This document shows positions 35,145-44,286 of a stretch of 64,000 nt of DNA, piece by piece (position 1 is the first letter of the stretch; the number at the start of each line of letters is the position of its first letter). This stretch comes from JAGNHB01 sp964436005. GTDB taxonomy: Bacteria > Acidobacteriota > JAAYUB01. The notes under the pieces were generated by a model, which was given only the letters and a program-made list of their open reading frames with translations, was not told where the DNA came from and ran no database searches. Made by a program: the position numbers and the translations under genes. The DNA lies in assembly GCA_964436005.1 (NCBI GenBank), contig CAYTBK010000002.1, positions 1 to 64,000 on the forward strand. Reading direction: 5' to 3'.

Positions 35145-36434
35145 CTAGCGGGCCGCGGCCGGCAGGAACCGGAAGCCGAGGGAGGCGAAGGGAGCGCCGG
35201 GGACCGGGGCGTCGCCGGAGAAGGGCGCCAGGGGCTTCAGTTGTTGGAAGGCCTCCTCGGGGGCGAGGTCCCGGGCCAGGATCAGGTCGTAGTAGAGGAA
35301 CTCCAACACGGCGCTGGCGCCCCAGTCCACCGAGGTGGCGTAGCCCGACAGGGGGTAGGAGACCGCCTTGTCCTGCCGGGTCAGGAGGTCGGGCCCGAAG
35401 CGCCCGCCGAGGGTCAGGCAGGAGGCGAAGTGCAGCAGTTGCACGTTGTCGGCGTAGCGGAGGCTTTCGGCGAAAGCCGCCGGCCCGATGACGGACCCGG
35501 CCGCCGGGATGCCCTCCGCCTGGCCGTGGCTGGAGACGACCACCACCGCCGGCTCGGGGAGGAAGGCGACCTCCTTCAGCCAGCAGCGCAGGTCGGCCTC
35601 GTCGCGGAAGAAGCGGTGCCGGACGCGCACCGCCGGCGTGCGCGTGAAATACGTCTTCAGCATGCTGCCGAAGCTGTATTCGCGCTCGCCCAGGCGGGGT
35701 TCCCAGTACGCCTCGATGACCACCAGCCACTTCCGCCCGGCTTCCGGCTTCACCCGCGTGCCGTTCCACTCCTGCCAGGCCTCGGCGCCCGAGGCCCGCC
35801 ACTGGCCGGTGAAGCTCTGCCCGTCGGCGGACAGCTCGAACCAGCCCTCTCCCCGGGCGCTCTCCTCCCGGTAGCGGAAGGTCAGCCGCCCCTGGCTCAC
35901 GGCGCCCTCCAGGGTGCCTTCGGGGGACGACCCGTCGGGGGCGGCGTAGCAGCCGCGGACGGCCGGGCCGTCGGCCACCAGGCGGATGCGGCCGTAGCGG
36001 CTGCCCCACAGCCCGGCGAAGGGCGAGCGGCCCCGGGCCGCGCGCCCGCTGCGGCGCCCCGTCCAGGGCTGCCAGGGGTCCGTCTTCTGCGCCCGCCACT
36101 GGCCGGAGAAGGACAGCCCGTCGGCCGAGAGTTCGAACCAGCCCTGGCCCGTCACCGAGGGCTCGTGGTAGGTGAAGGCCAGGCGGCCGCCGTCGACCCG
36201 GCCCTCCAGCGGGCAGCGGGCCCCGCCGAAGAGGTAGGCGCCCTGGACGCGGTCGCCGTTCTGGCTGAGGGTCATGGGGCCGTAGGAAGTCTCCCAGTCC
36301 CCGGCGAAGCCGGTGGCGGGCTTTTCCGGCGCCTGGCCCGCGACCAGGCCGGCGAAGGCCGGGAGCGCGATCCAGCACGTCAGCCGGACCAGGATGAGGA
36401 GACGGTGCCGGTTCTGCCTGTTCGCCTGATTCAT
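35145..36434 (-). CDS. Secreted protein with two lipocalin-style repeats and a caspase-like C-terminal domain
   Basis: 429 residues. An N-terminal hydrophobic signal/anchor (about 10-34) is followed by two homologous ~80-residue beta-rich repeats (about 43-120 and 137-220). Each contains GWFELSADGxSFxGQWRA, a pattern seen in small barrel domains measuring 'true against expected' formulations of unknown role. The C-terminal ~200 residues contain VVVVSSHGQ (His near 303) and LLHFASCLTL (Cys near 338), the His/Cys order of caspase/CHAT-fold peptidases. The ATG at 36434 is preceded by AGGAGG. A longer frame upstream runs antisense to the ClC gene and is rejected. The protease assignment is inference from motifs. 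Confidence 0.65.
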   Translation of the reverse strand: MNQANRQNRHRLLILVRLTCWIALPAFAGLVAGQAPEKPATGFAGDWETSYGPMTLSQNGDRVQGAYLFGGARCPLEGRVDGGRLAFTYHEPSVTGQGWFELSADGLSFSGQWRAQKTDPWQPWTGRRSGRAARGRSPFAGLWGSRYGRIRLVADGPAVRGCYAAPDGSSPEGTLEGAVSQGRLTFRYREESARGEGWFELSADGQSFTGQWRASGAEAWQEWNGTRVKPEAGRKWLVVIEAYWEPRLGEREYSFGSMLKTYFTRTPAVRVRHRFFRDEADLRCWLKEVAFLPEPAVVVVSSHGQAEGIPAAGSVIGPAAFAESLRYADNVQLLHFASCLTLGGRFGPDLLTRQDKAVSYPLSGYATSVDWGASAVLEFLYYDLILARDLAPEEAFQQLKPLAPFSGDAPVPGAPFASLGFRFLPAAAR

Positions 36435-36588
36435 GGGATTCTGCCTCCTGGGGGAACCGGACGACCGGCGCCGCGAAATCCGTTCGTCGGTGTCCGTGGC
36501 CCGAACATAGGCGTCCTCGCGCCCCGAGTCAAGCGGGAACCCGGGAAAGGGCGGACGAACTTTTCGCCATCCGGCGGGCGGCCGGGGG

Positions 36589-36594
36589 TATAAT
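36589..36594 (+). promoter_or_regulatory. Perfect -10 (TATAAT) upstream of the ClC gene
   Basis: TATAAT stands 78 nt upstream of the start codon in the divergent gap 36435-36671. I find no good -35 at 16-18 bp, so the promoter call is tentative. I see no fluoride-riboswitch core here. Confidence 0.35.
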
Positions 36595-36671
36595 GTCGTT
36601 TCGGGAAAGGCCGCGCCGCCGTCTCGGCGGGGCGACCCTTTCCCCACGTTCCACTGCCCGGCGAGGAATCC

Positions 36672-38066
36672 ATGGAAAGCAAGGAGCCCAGACGGAGGCG
36701 GGCCCTCCCGGCCACGTTCCAGGAAGAAACGGTCCTTTTCGTCAGCGTTCTCAAGTGGGTGGTGCTGGCCACCGTCGTGGGGGCCATCGTCGGGTGCTCC
36801 ACGACCGTCTTCCTGCGGCTGCTGGACTGGGGGGTCCGGACGGCCCAGGTCTGGCCCCACTATTTCCTCGTGCTGCCCGTCTCCCTCTTCCTGAGCGCGG
36901 CGGCGGTCCGGTACCTGGCGCCCCAGGCCCAGGGTCACGGCACCGAGAAGGTGATCGAAGCCTTCCACAAGAAAGCCGGACGCATCCCCGCCGCCGTGGT
37001 CCCGGTGAAGCTGGCGGCCACCGTCGTCACCCTGGCCACCGGCGGGTCGGCCGGGAAGGAAGGGCCCTGCGCCCAGATCGGCGCCGGGCTGGCTTCCCTG
37101 TTCGCCGACCTCCTGCGCTTCGACAACCGAGACCGGCGCAAGCTGGCCATCTGCGGGATCAGCGCCGGCTTCGCCTCGGTGTTCGGCACGCCCATCTCCG
37201 GGGCCATCTTCGGCATGGAGGTGCTCTTCGCCGGCAGCCTGTTCTACGAAAGCCTGCTGCCCTCCTTCATCGCCGGGATCACCAGCTTCCACATCACCCA
37301 GTTGCTGGGAATCACCTATTTCTCCCACCGGCTGCGCTTCGTGCCGGTGTTCAGCGAGGTGTTCTTCCTCAAGGTGCTCCTGGCGGGCCTGTTCTTCGGG
37401 CTTTGCTCGATCCTGCTCATCAAGGCCCTGCATTACGGGGAGAAGGTGGCCAGGCGGATTCCGGTCTGGACGCCGATGCTGGGTGTCCTGGGCGGCCTGG
37501 TTCTAGTCGGGGGGGCTCTCCTGCTCTCTCCCCGCTACCTCGGGCTCGGGCTGGACACCATCCAGAGCGCCCTGTCCGGGGCGGCCGTGCCCTGGTACGC
37601 TTTCCTGGCCAAGATAGGCTTCACCAGCGTCACCCTGTCTTTCGGGGGCAGCGGGGGCATCGTCACCCCCATCTTCTTCATCGGCGCCACCGCGGGTTCC
37701 CTGTTCGGCAGCCTGCTCGGGCAGGATGTCGCCACCTTCGCCGCCATCGGGTTCGTCAGCCTGCTGGGCGGGGCGGCCAACACCCCCCTGTCCGCCAGCA
37801 TCATGGCCGTGGAACTGTTCGGCCCGGCCATCGCCCCCTATGCTGCCGGCGCCTGCGTCATCAGCTTTCTGATGACCGGCCACCGGAGCGTCTACCCATC
37901 ACAGATTCTTTCCTTGCGAAAGTCGGAGTCGATCCGGGTGGAGGTCGGAAAAGAAATGGACCAACTCACCCCCGCGTTCCAACCGCGGAAAGGCAGCCTC
38001 ATCACGCTTCTGACACAGTTCCGGAAAATCCTTCCCTCCCGTCGCGCCCGCAAGCGGCCTCGATGA
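36672..38066 (+). CDS. ClC-family chloride channel/transporter
   Basis: 464 residues and about ten or more membrane segments. The selectivity motif GGSAGKEGP (gating Glu near residue 130) corresponds to ClC GxxGxEGP, and FGGSGGIVTPIFFIGA matches the second conserved anion-binding loop. It has no CBS domains, as in short prokaryotic ClCs. Exchange of Cl-/H+ or channel function cannot be told. The last ~60 codons are visibly lower in GC, leading into the low-GC symporter gene that converges on it. Confidence 0.92.
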   Translation: MESKEPRRRRALPATFQEETVLFVSVLKWVVLATVVGAIVGCSTTVFLRLLDWGVRTAQVWPHYFLVLPVSLFLSAAAVRYLAPQAQGHGTEKVIEAFHKKAGRIPAAVVPVKLAATVVTLATGGSAGKEGPCAQIGAGLASLFADLLRFDNRDRRKLAICGISAGFASVFGTPISGAIFGMEVLFAGSLFYESLLPSFIAGITSFHITQLLGITYFSHRLRFVPVFSEVFFLKVLLAGLFFGLCSILLIKALHYGEKVARRIPVWTPMLGVLGGLVLVGGALLLSPRYLGLGLDTIQSALSGAAVPWYAFLAKIGFTSVTLSFGGSGGIVTPIFFIGATAGSLFGSLLGQDVATFAAIGFVSLLGGAANTPLSASIMAVELFGPAIAPYAAGACVISFLMTGHRSVYPSQILSLRKSESIRVEVGKEMDQLTPAFQPRKGSLITLLTQFRKILPSRRARKRPR

Positions 38067-38121
38067 AAAAACTAGGGCCATGTTCCTCTTGCCGACGACG
38101 GCTGTTTCCCCGGGAGACATT

Positions 38122-39705
38122 TCATTCAACAAATTGGCTGAGGCTGCGCTCGATCAGCAAGCAAATCACCAGAATCAACAGGAACCAGGCTGTTAGAAGC
38201 CTCACGCCCCCGATCCCGGATCTTGTTTCTTTGGTGGAGAGTTTTACGGGCGCGGGGAAAGGGATCGAAACGAGCCAGGCGACGGCCACACACCCGGCAA
38301 ATCCCGACAAGTTCCACCACATCCAAGACACTTGGGACTGGAAAAAGGCCCAAAGGGAGACATTGAAAAATACTCCGGCCAACAAGCCGGCAATGGCACT
38401 AGTTTGGCCGGCGCGCCTACAGAGTATCCCCAAACAAAAGACTCCGGCCACGGGTCCATAGAAGGCTGAGCCGGCTTTGTTGACCAACTCGATCACCGTG
38501 TCGTGGCCATTGCACAGCCAAAGGGCAAATAGCATGCACACCATTCCCCAGAAGGTGGCGATCCCTCGAGAAAGCCTGATTTTCCGACGGTTGCCAATCG
38601 TCGTCAAGCGGGGGAACAGGTTCACCAGAAAATCGTTCCAGGTGGCCGCGCTGAGTGAATTGACGGCCGAATCAATCGAGGACATGGAAGCGGCGAAAAC
38701 CCCCGCCACCATGATGCCCACGAATCCCGACGGCACAAAATTCAGAAAAAATTCCGGCATCAGGAAATCTGGCGGCTTTTGTTGCACTTTGATCAGAAAA
38801 GAGGGGTGTGACTCAAGGAAAGGAATCATTAAAAGGCCTACTGTACAGTAGGTCAGGACCAACGGGAACCGTAGCATTCCATTCAGGATCAGAGCGCGCG
38901 AAGACTCTTTGGGGCCCGAGGTCGCCAACAGGCGTTGGGCTTGTGATTGATCGCAACCATAGTAAGAGAAGTACAGAAACACACCGCCTAGCAGCATTGG
39001 CCAGAAAGAGTAAGTATTTCCATCGAGCAATCCTGAGGACGTCCAATCAAAGATCTTGATCCTTTCGGCGTTTCTTTGAATGGAGGATAGACCTTCCGGC
39101 AACCGTTGAAGCAGTAACCCGATACAAACGAGCGAACTGCCCCAGAGGATGGCGAGCTGCACGATGTCCGTCAGAATGTCGGCCCGAATGCCTCCCCATA
39201 CCGTGTACGCTATGGAGACGAAGCCAATGAGCAGGATGGTCCGTTCCAGGCCGAGCCCCAGGCAGACGGCTGTCACATAAGCGGTGGCCAACAGGGCTAT
39301 GCCGGCGCCGAGGGACCGGCTGACAAGGAATAAAAAACTGATAAGCATGCGGGTGGCTTGACCGAAACGGTGTTCCAGGTTTTCATAGATTGTCAACCCG
39401 CGGGTTTTCCAGAAAACCGGAACAAGTAAGGTGATGATCAGGCTCATGGCTAAGGGCACTGCCATTTCATACTGCAGCCACTTCAAGCCACCCCCCGATT
39501 TCAAGGCGATGAACGCGGGGGCACCGATCAGGCTTATGGCGCTGACCTGGTTGGCCACCAGCGAAAGCCCCACCTTCCACCAGGCCATGGATTCGCCAGC
39601 CAGGTAGTAATCTTTCTGACTGATCTGCTTGCGCCCGATGAAATATCCCATCCCCAGCATCAGGAAGACATAACAGCCGAGCACGAGCCAATCGAGTTCG
39701 CTCAT
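38122..39705 (-). CDS. Sodium:solute symporter (SSS family), low-GC gene
   Basis: 527 residues with about 13-14 membrane segments. SSS hallmarks are FIGRKQISQKDYYLAGESM at the N-terminus, the ISLIGAPAF region, and a sodium-site segment AASMSSIDSAVNSLSA. It most resembles the PutP/SGLT-type transporters for sugars, sialic acid or organic acids. Base composition is clearly lower than its neighbours (one sampled line, 38761-38820, is 47% G+C), which suggests recent acquisition. It starts 18 nt after the GH13 gene and would be read as the last gene of that operon, so sugar uptake is plausible. Confidence 0.88.
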   Translation of the reverse strand: MSELDWLVLGCYVFLMLGMGYFIGRKQISQKDYYLAGESMAWWKVGLSLVANQVSAISLIGAPAFIALKSGGGLKWLQYEMAVPLAMSLIITLLVPVFWKTRGLTIYENLEHRFGQATRMLISFLFLVSRSLGAGIALLATAYVTAVCLGLGLERTILLIGFVSIAYTVWGGIRADILTDIVQLAILWGSSLVCIGLLLQRLPEGLSSIQRNAERIKIFDWTSSGLLDGNTYSFWPMLLGGVFLYFSYYGCDQSQAQRLLATSGPKESSRALILNGMLRFPLVLTYCTVGLLMIPFLESHPSFLIKVQQKPPDFLMPEFFLNFVPSGFVGIMVAGVFAASMSSIDSAVNSLSAATWNDFLVNLFPRLTTIGNRRKIRLSRGIATFWGMVCMLFALWLCNGHDTVIELVNKAGSAFYGPVAGVFCLGILCRRAGQTSAIAGLLAGVFFNVSLWAFFQSQVSWMWWNLSGFAGCVAVAWLVSIPFPAPVKLSTKETRSGIGGVRLLTAWFLLILVICLLIERSLSQFVE

Positions 39706-39723
39706 GTCAAGATCCAGGTTCTC

Positions 39724-41214
39724 TTATAAAAAACGAGCAGATCCATTGGAATAGAGAACGCAACTGAGCTCCGAGAGGCGAAGGGTCGAAGTGTGGGCTC
39801 CGTTATGCTTCCAATTCCCGATGCCGAAAAGGCATCGCTCTGGAAGAAGGCTCCCGGTTGTTTGGGAAAGGGTGGCCACAACGGGAGTATTTCCGGCGTT
39901 GACGGCGGCGACGACCCGTTCGCCGGCCAGTTCCCGCTCGAAGACGAACAGGCGGCCTTCGGCGTGCAGGGTCCGGAAGGAACCGGTCCGCAGGGCCGGC
40001 CGGGACCGGCGCAGGGCGATGAGCTCCCGGAAGGTCTGGAAAAGCCCCTGGTCCCAGGCGGCCGGGTCCGGGAAGCCGCGGCGGCAGTCCGGGTCCTTCC
40101 GCCCGCCCAGGCCCACCTCGTCGCCGTAGTACACGCAGGGCGCGCCCGGCAGGGTGAAGAGGAGGAAGGCGGCCAGGGCGGCCCGCGGGCGGTCCCCCTT
40201 CACCAGGGTCAGGAGCCGGGGCGTGTCGTGGCTGCCCAGCAGGTTGAGCTGGGTGAAGCGGGTGTTGCCGGGGCAGCCTTCCAGCAGCTCCTCCAGGCGC
40301 CGGGCGTACTGCGGGGCGGACAGCGGCGGGCAGGGCCGGAACTGCGGGTTGCCGGCCAGCCGCCGGTCGATGCGCTCCCCGCCGGCGAAGGCCAGGGTGG
40401 CCACGGCCAGGGGGTAGTTCATGACCCCGTCGAAGCGGTCCCCCTGCAGCCACGCGCCAGGCCCGTCCCAGATTTCCCCCACCAGGTAGGCCGCCGGGTT
40501 GAGGGCCTTGACCCGCTGGCGGAACTCCTCCCAGAAGCCCGGCTCCGTGATCTCGCCGGGCACGTCCAGCCGCCAGCCGTCGATGCCCTGGCGGATCCAG
40601 TGCTCCCCCACCCGCAGGAGGTACTCGCGGACCTCGGGGTTGCCGTGGTTGAAACGGGGCAGGGCCTTCAGCCCGTACCAGCAGCGGTAGTTGGCCGGCC
40701 GGCGCCGGACGTAGGCCCCCAGGGGGAAGCGGCTGATTTCGTACCAGTCCAGCCAGGGCGAGGCGGGGCCGTTCTCCAGGATGTCGTGGAAGGGGAAGAA
40801 GCCCCGGCCGGAGTGGTTGAAGACGCCGTCGAGCACGATCTTCATCCCCCGGGCGTGGGCGTCGTCCCGCAGGGCGGCGAAGGCTTCGTCGCCCCCCAGC
40901 AGCGGGTCGACCCGGTAGTAGTCGCAGGTGTGGTAGCGGTGGTTGGCGGCGGATTGGAAGATGGGGTTCAGGTACAGGGCGGTGACGCCCAGGTTCTGCA
41001 GGTAGTCGAGCCGCTCCCGCACGCCCCACAGGTCGCCGCCCTTGTACCCGTGGCGGGTCGGCGGGGCCTCCCACGCCTCGAAGCGTCCGGCGCGGGCCCG
41101 GGCTTGGCGGCCGCGGGCGAAGCGGTCGGGGAAGATCTGGTAGAAGACGGCGTGCCGGACCCAGTCCAGGGGGTCGGCTCGGTTTTCTCCCGGAATGCCT
41201 TCCGGAGCCATCAT
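39724..41214 (-). CDS. GH13 alpha-amylase family enzyme (cyclomaltodextrinase/neopullulanase-like)
   Basis: 496 residues, no signal peptide, so cytoplasmic. GH13 regions I-IV are present: DGVFNH, GWRLDVPGE (nucleophile Asp), LVGEIW (acid/base Glu) and LGSHDT (Asp). It opens HAVFYQIFPDRF without the usual N-terminal beta domain of CD-hydrolysing subfamilies. It probably degrades maltodextrins or a storage glucan. The ATG at 41214 has AGGAGG 8 nt upstream; a second ATG follows at once. The last ~45 codons fall in the lower-GC zone shared with the symporter. Sixteen nt after the antiporter gene. Confidence 0.88.
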   Translation of the reverse strand: MMAPEGIPGENRADPLDWVRHAVFYQIFPDRFARGRQARARAGRFEAWEAPPTRHGYKGGDLWGVRERLDYLQNLGVTALYLNPIFQSAANHRYHTCDYYRVDPLLGGDEAFAALRDDAHARGMKIVLDGVFNHSGRGFFPFHDILENGPASPWLDWYEISRFPLGAYVRRRPANYRCWYGLKALPRFNHGNPEVREYLLRVGEHWIRQGIDGWRLDVPGEITEPGFWEEFRQRVKALNPAAYLVGEIWDGPGAWLQGDRFDGVMNYPLAVATLAFAGGERIDRRLAGNPQFRPCPPLSAPQYARRLEELLEGCPGNTRFTQLNLLGSHDTPRLLTLVKGDRPRAALAAFLLFTLPGAPCVYYGDEVGLGGRKDPDCRRGFPDPAAWDQGLFQTFRELIALRRSRPALRTGSFRTLHAEGRLFVFERELAGERVVAAVNAGNTPVVATLSQTTGSLLPERCLFGIGNWKHNGAHTSTLRLSELSCVLYSNGSARFL

Positions 41215-41230
41215 GACGCGCTCCTCCTCT

Positions 41231-42553
41231 TCATCGTTCTGTCCGCAGCCGCCGGATGCGCCAGGCCAGGGCGGGCGGGGTGAGCAGGGTGGTGACGATG
41301 ACCATGACCACGATGGCGGAGTAGACGGCGGGCGAGACCAGGTGGGCCCCGTCCACCGACAGGGTGAGCCCGACGTTGGCGAAGATGAGGCCCACCTCGC
41401 CCCGGGGGATCATGCCCAGGCCCACCGTCAGGCGGTCGATGCCCCGGCCCCACACGCCCAGGGCGCAGGCCTGTTTGCCCAGGACGGCAGCCACGCAGAG
41501 GGCCCCGGCCAGGCCGAGCACGCGCGGGTCGCCGAAGGCGGCCAGATCGGTGTGCAGCCCCATGAGCACGAAGAAGACCGGCACCAGGAACAGGGACAGG
41601 GGGTGCACCAGGTCCTCCAGGGAGCGCTCTCCGCGTTCGATGAACCGCTCGTACTGCGACTCCTCCAGGATCAGCCCGGCGGCGAAGGCGCCGACGATGG
41701 CCGCCAGTCCGGCGGCGTCCGCGGCCCAGGAGAAGACGAAGCAGATGGCCAGGCCCGCCGCCAGCAGCACGCCCCGGCTCTTGAGCCGCGAGGCCGCCGC
41801 CAGGAAGCGGGGGGCCAGGAGCGAGCCGAGGACGATGGCCCCGCCCAGGAAGAGCAGGGATTTCAAGCCGATCCAGCTCACCGCCCAGACCGACGGGGCA
41901 GCGCCCGAACCGGCCGCCAGGATGAAGCCGGTGGTCACCGAGAGCACCACCAGGCCCAGCACGTCGTCGATGACGGCGGCCCCGAGGATCAGGCGGGACT
42001 CGATGCGGCGCGACCAGTCCAGGTCCTTGAGCACCCGGGCGGTGATCCCCACGCTGGTGGCGCAGAGGGTGGCCCCGAGGAAGAGGTGGAGGTACATGCT
42101 GGCCTGGGGGAGGAACACGGCCCCGACCAGCCAGCCCAGCCCCATGGGGGCCGCCACGCCCAGGATCGCCACGGCCAGGGCGGGCCACCCCACCGACATC
42201 ATCTCCTTCACGGTGGATTCCAGCCCCACCTCGAACAGCAGGAGGAGGACGCCCAGCCCGGCCAGGACGGCCACGAAGGGGTCGGTTTTCATGGGTTCGA
42301 AGATCCTGACGCCACAGTGGTGGAGATTGCCGAGCAGGACGCCCGCCAGCAGTTCGCCCAATACGGCCGGCTGGCCCAGTCGCACTGCCGCTTCACCGCC
42401 CAGCTTGGCGGCCACGAGGATGGCGGTCAGAACCAGGGCGTACTGCGCCGTGGGGTCGCCGTGGGTGCCTCCGCCGCCGGCCATGGCGAAGGTGGTGGCC
42501 CAGGCCGCGAGGGCCAGGCTGGCGATGGTTTTCGTGAAAGTGAATTGTTTCAT
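41231..42553 (-). CDS. Cation:proton antiporter (CPA2 family)
   Basis: 440 residues with about 12-13 membrane segments. CPA2 features include the early LGQPAVLGELLAGVLLG motif, LLLFEVGLES, and the double-Asp ion site AAVIDDVLGLVVL. An N-terminal cleavable-looking segment (AWATTFAMA) precedes TM1. There is no C-terminal TrkA-N/RCK domain, unlike KefB/C. It exchanges Na+ or K+ for H+. The start overlaps the DUF389 stop (ATGA), so they are translated together; this suits a role in ion balance under osmotic stress. Confidence 0.9.
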   Translation of the reverse strand: MKQFTFTKTIASLALAAWATTFAMAGGGGTHGDPTAQYALVLTAILVAAKLGGEAAVRLGQPAVLGELLAGVLLGNLHHCGVRIFEPMKTDPFVAVLAGLGVLLLLFEVGLESTVKEMMSVGWPALAVAILGVAAPMGLGWLVGAVFLPQASMYLHLFLGATLCATSVGITARVLKDLDWSRRIESRLILGAAVIDDVLGLVVLSVTTGFILAAGSGAAPSVWAVSWIGLKSLLFLGGAIVLGSLLAPRFLAAASRLKSRGVLLAAGLAICFVFSWAADAAGLAAIVGAFAAGLILEESQYERFIERGERSLEDLVHPLSLFLVPVFFVLMGLHTDLAAFGDPRVLGLAGALCVAAVLGKQACALGVWGRGIDRLTVGLGMIPRGEVGLIFANVGLTLSVDGAHLVSPAVYSAIVVMVIVTTLLTPPALAWRIRRLRTER

Positions 42554-44277
42554 TGTGAATCTTCTTCCTTGGCCTGCCGCACCGGGTGGCCGGCGGAGAG
42601 GGTGAGGGCCCAGCGGGGGCTGTCCGTCACGATTTCCAGGTTCGCGGCGCTCACGCGCTCCTGCACCCGCCGGGCCAGCCCTTCGTTGGCCCGGGTCCAG
42701 GCCCGCCGGGCCGCGGCGCCGCGGGCCCCGGCGGGGTCCCGCAGCTCGAGCCGCACGTGCAGGGCCTTGCGCTCCGGGATGCTGTCGAACAGGCGCAGCC
42801 CCTTCTCCAGGTCCGCGGCGTCGGACAGGGGCTTTGTGGAAACGAAGACCTCGGCCGGGAAACGCTCTTCCTGCAGCGTCACCGGCAGTCCGGTCTCGCG
42901 TGCGAAGACGGCGGCCAGCAGCGCCGCGTCGGCGGGGGGGGCGGTGGGCGCGGCCAGCCGGCGCAGGGCCAGGACCGGCCCCTCCTCGCGGATGCTCAGC
43001 GTCCAGCCGATCCAGCCCGCGGCGGGGTCCGTTTCCCGGAGCCAGGCGAAAAAGGCCCGGCAACGTTCGCGCGCGGCGGCCTCGACGGCGGTGAAGGGCG
43101 TTGCCGAGGAAACCGCGCCCGGGGCGTCGTTCCCGTTCCCGCCGGTTCCGTAGCGGAGTTCCGCCAACTGCCGGTTGAGCTGTTCGCTGGACTGCCGGAT
43201 GGTCCGGTTCATGAACTCCGAGGAGGGCACCACCTCCAGGGCGAGGCTCGGCTGGCAGCCGGCCGCCGTGGCCAGGCGCTTGCGGAGGTCCTCGCGCAGG
43301 GCCGCTTCCCGGGCCGGCGAGCCGACCACCGTCAACCGCACGCTGACGGCGCCGTGGCTCACCGTGCTCTGCCGCCGCACGACGCGGTTGGCTTTCTCGA
43401 ATTCGTCCAGGATGACGGCCACCCGTTTCCGGGTGTTGACTTCCCAGGTGACCCGCTCCAGGGCCACGCCGAGCGGGAAGGCGACGATGCCGACGAACAG
43501 CAGGGGGAGGATCAGCCGCAGGTGGTGCCAGCGGGTCAGGACCCGCGCGGGGCCGGGGGAGCGGAAAAACCGGTACAGCCGGGTGTTCCGGTCCTCTTCC
43601 TTGAGGGCCTCCGACTCCATTTGCCCGGAGTGGGCGCGCCCGAAGCCGAGGGCGAGGAAGAAGACGTCGGTGACCAGGATGATGGCCGAGAGGTTGGCCG
43701 TGAAGAGCAGCAGCGAACCAGTGGCTACGGCGGTGTTGGCGGTGCCGATACCGAAGCCGGCCACGCACAGGGGCGGGACGAGGGAGATGGCGATGGCCGT
43801 GCCCGCCGCGGCGGTGAAGACGTCGTTGGCGTTGCGGGCGGTGGTGAAGGCGGCCGCCAACCCGCAGAAGAGGGCCACGGCCAGGTCCAGGGCCGTGGGC
43901 TGGGTGCGGGCCAGGATCTCGGCGGTGACTTCCTGGAAGGGGAGCAGGCGCGTCATCAGCGCCGCCAGGCCGACGACGAAGACGATGCTCTTGGCTGTGC
44001 GCAGGGCGGCCCGGGCCGTCAGGAAGGGGTGCCCGATGCTGAAGGAGACCCCCACCTGCACGATGGGGGTCATGAGGGGGGAGACGAGCATGGCGCCGAT
44101 CACCACGCCCGTGGAGTTGAGCACCAGCCCGAGGTGGGCGATCCCCGCGGCGATGGCCAGCTGCAGCCAGTAGGCGGCCGGGTGCCGCTCGGTGGCCTGG
44201 TACAGTTCGACCAGGGAAGGCACCCGGGAGGCGGGGGCGACCCCCAGCATGGCCGACAAGCGGTCCTGTACGTTCAT
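42550..44277 (-). CDS. DUF389 membrane protein
   Basis: 575 residues. The DUF389 core (about 35-220) has six or so membrane segments and conserved motifs (STGVVIGAMLVSPLMTPI, TARNANDVFTAAAGTAIAISLVPPLC). A further membrane segment near 265-285 precedes a soluble C-terminal half of ~290 residues with two or more alpha/beta modules. The function of this family is unknown; it is often seen with transport or stress genes. AAAGGAGG ribosome-binding site. It sits between a mechanosensitive-channel-like gene and an antiporter. Confidence 0.85.
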   Translation of the reverse strand: MNVQDRLSAMLGVAPASRVPSLVELYQATERHPAAYWLQLAIAAGIAHLGLVLNSTGVVIGAMLVSPLMTPIVQVGVSFSIGHPFLTARAALRTAKSIVFVVGLAALMTRLLPFQEVTAEILARTQPTALDLAVALFCGLAAAFTTARNANDVFTAAAGTAIAISLVPPLCVAGFGIGTANTAVATGSLLLFTANLSAIILVTDVFFLALGFGRAHSGQMESEALKEEDRNTRLYRFFRSPGPARVLTRWHHLRLILPLLFVGIVAFPLGVALERVTWEVNTRKRVAVILDEFEKANRVVRRQSTVSHGAVSVRLTVVGSPAREAALREDLRKRLATAAGCQPSLALEVVPSSEFMNRTIRQSSEQLNRQLAELRYGTGGNGNDAPGAVSSATPFTAVEAAARERCRAFFAWLRETDPAAGWIGWTLSIREEGPVLALRRLAAPTAPPADAALLAAVFARETGLPVTLQEERFPAEVFVSTKPLSDAADLEKGLRLFDSIPERKALHVRLELRDPAGARGAAARRAWTRANEGLARRVQERVSAANLEIVTDSPRWALTLSAGHPVRQAKEEDSQ

Positions 44278-44286
44278 GATCCTCCT

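Noticed and set aside
36435..36671. Fluoride riboswitch ahead of the ClC gene
   Set aside because: The leader lacks the conserved crcB-motif core; the ClC protein also has the GKEGP motif rather than features I associate with fluoride-specific members.
36435..37433. Upstream in-frame extension of the caspase-like protein
   Set aside because: It runs antisense through the ClC gene; the ATG at 36434 has AGGAGG upstream and starts a proper signal sequence.
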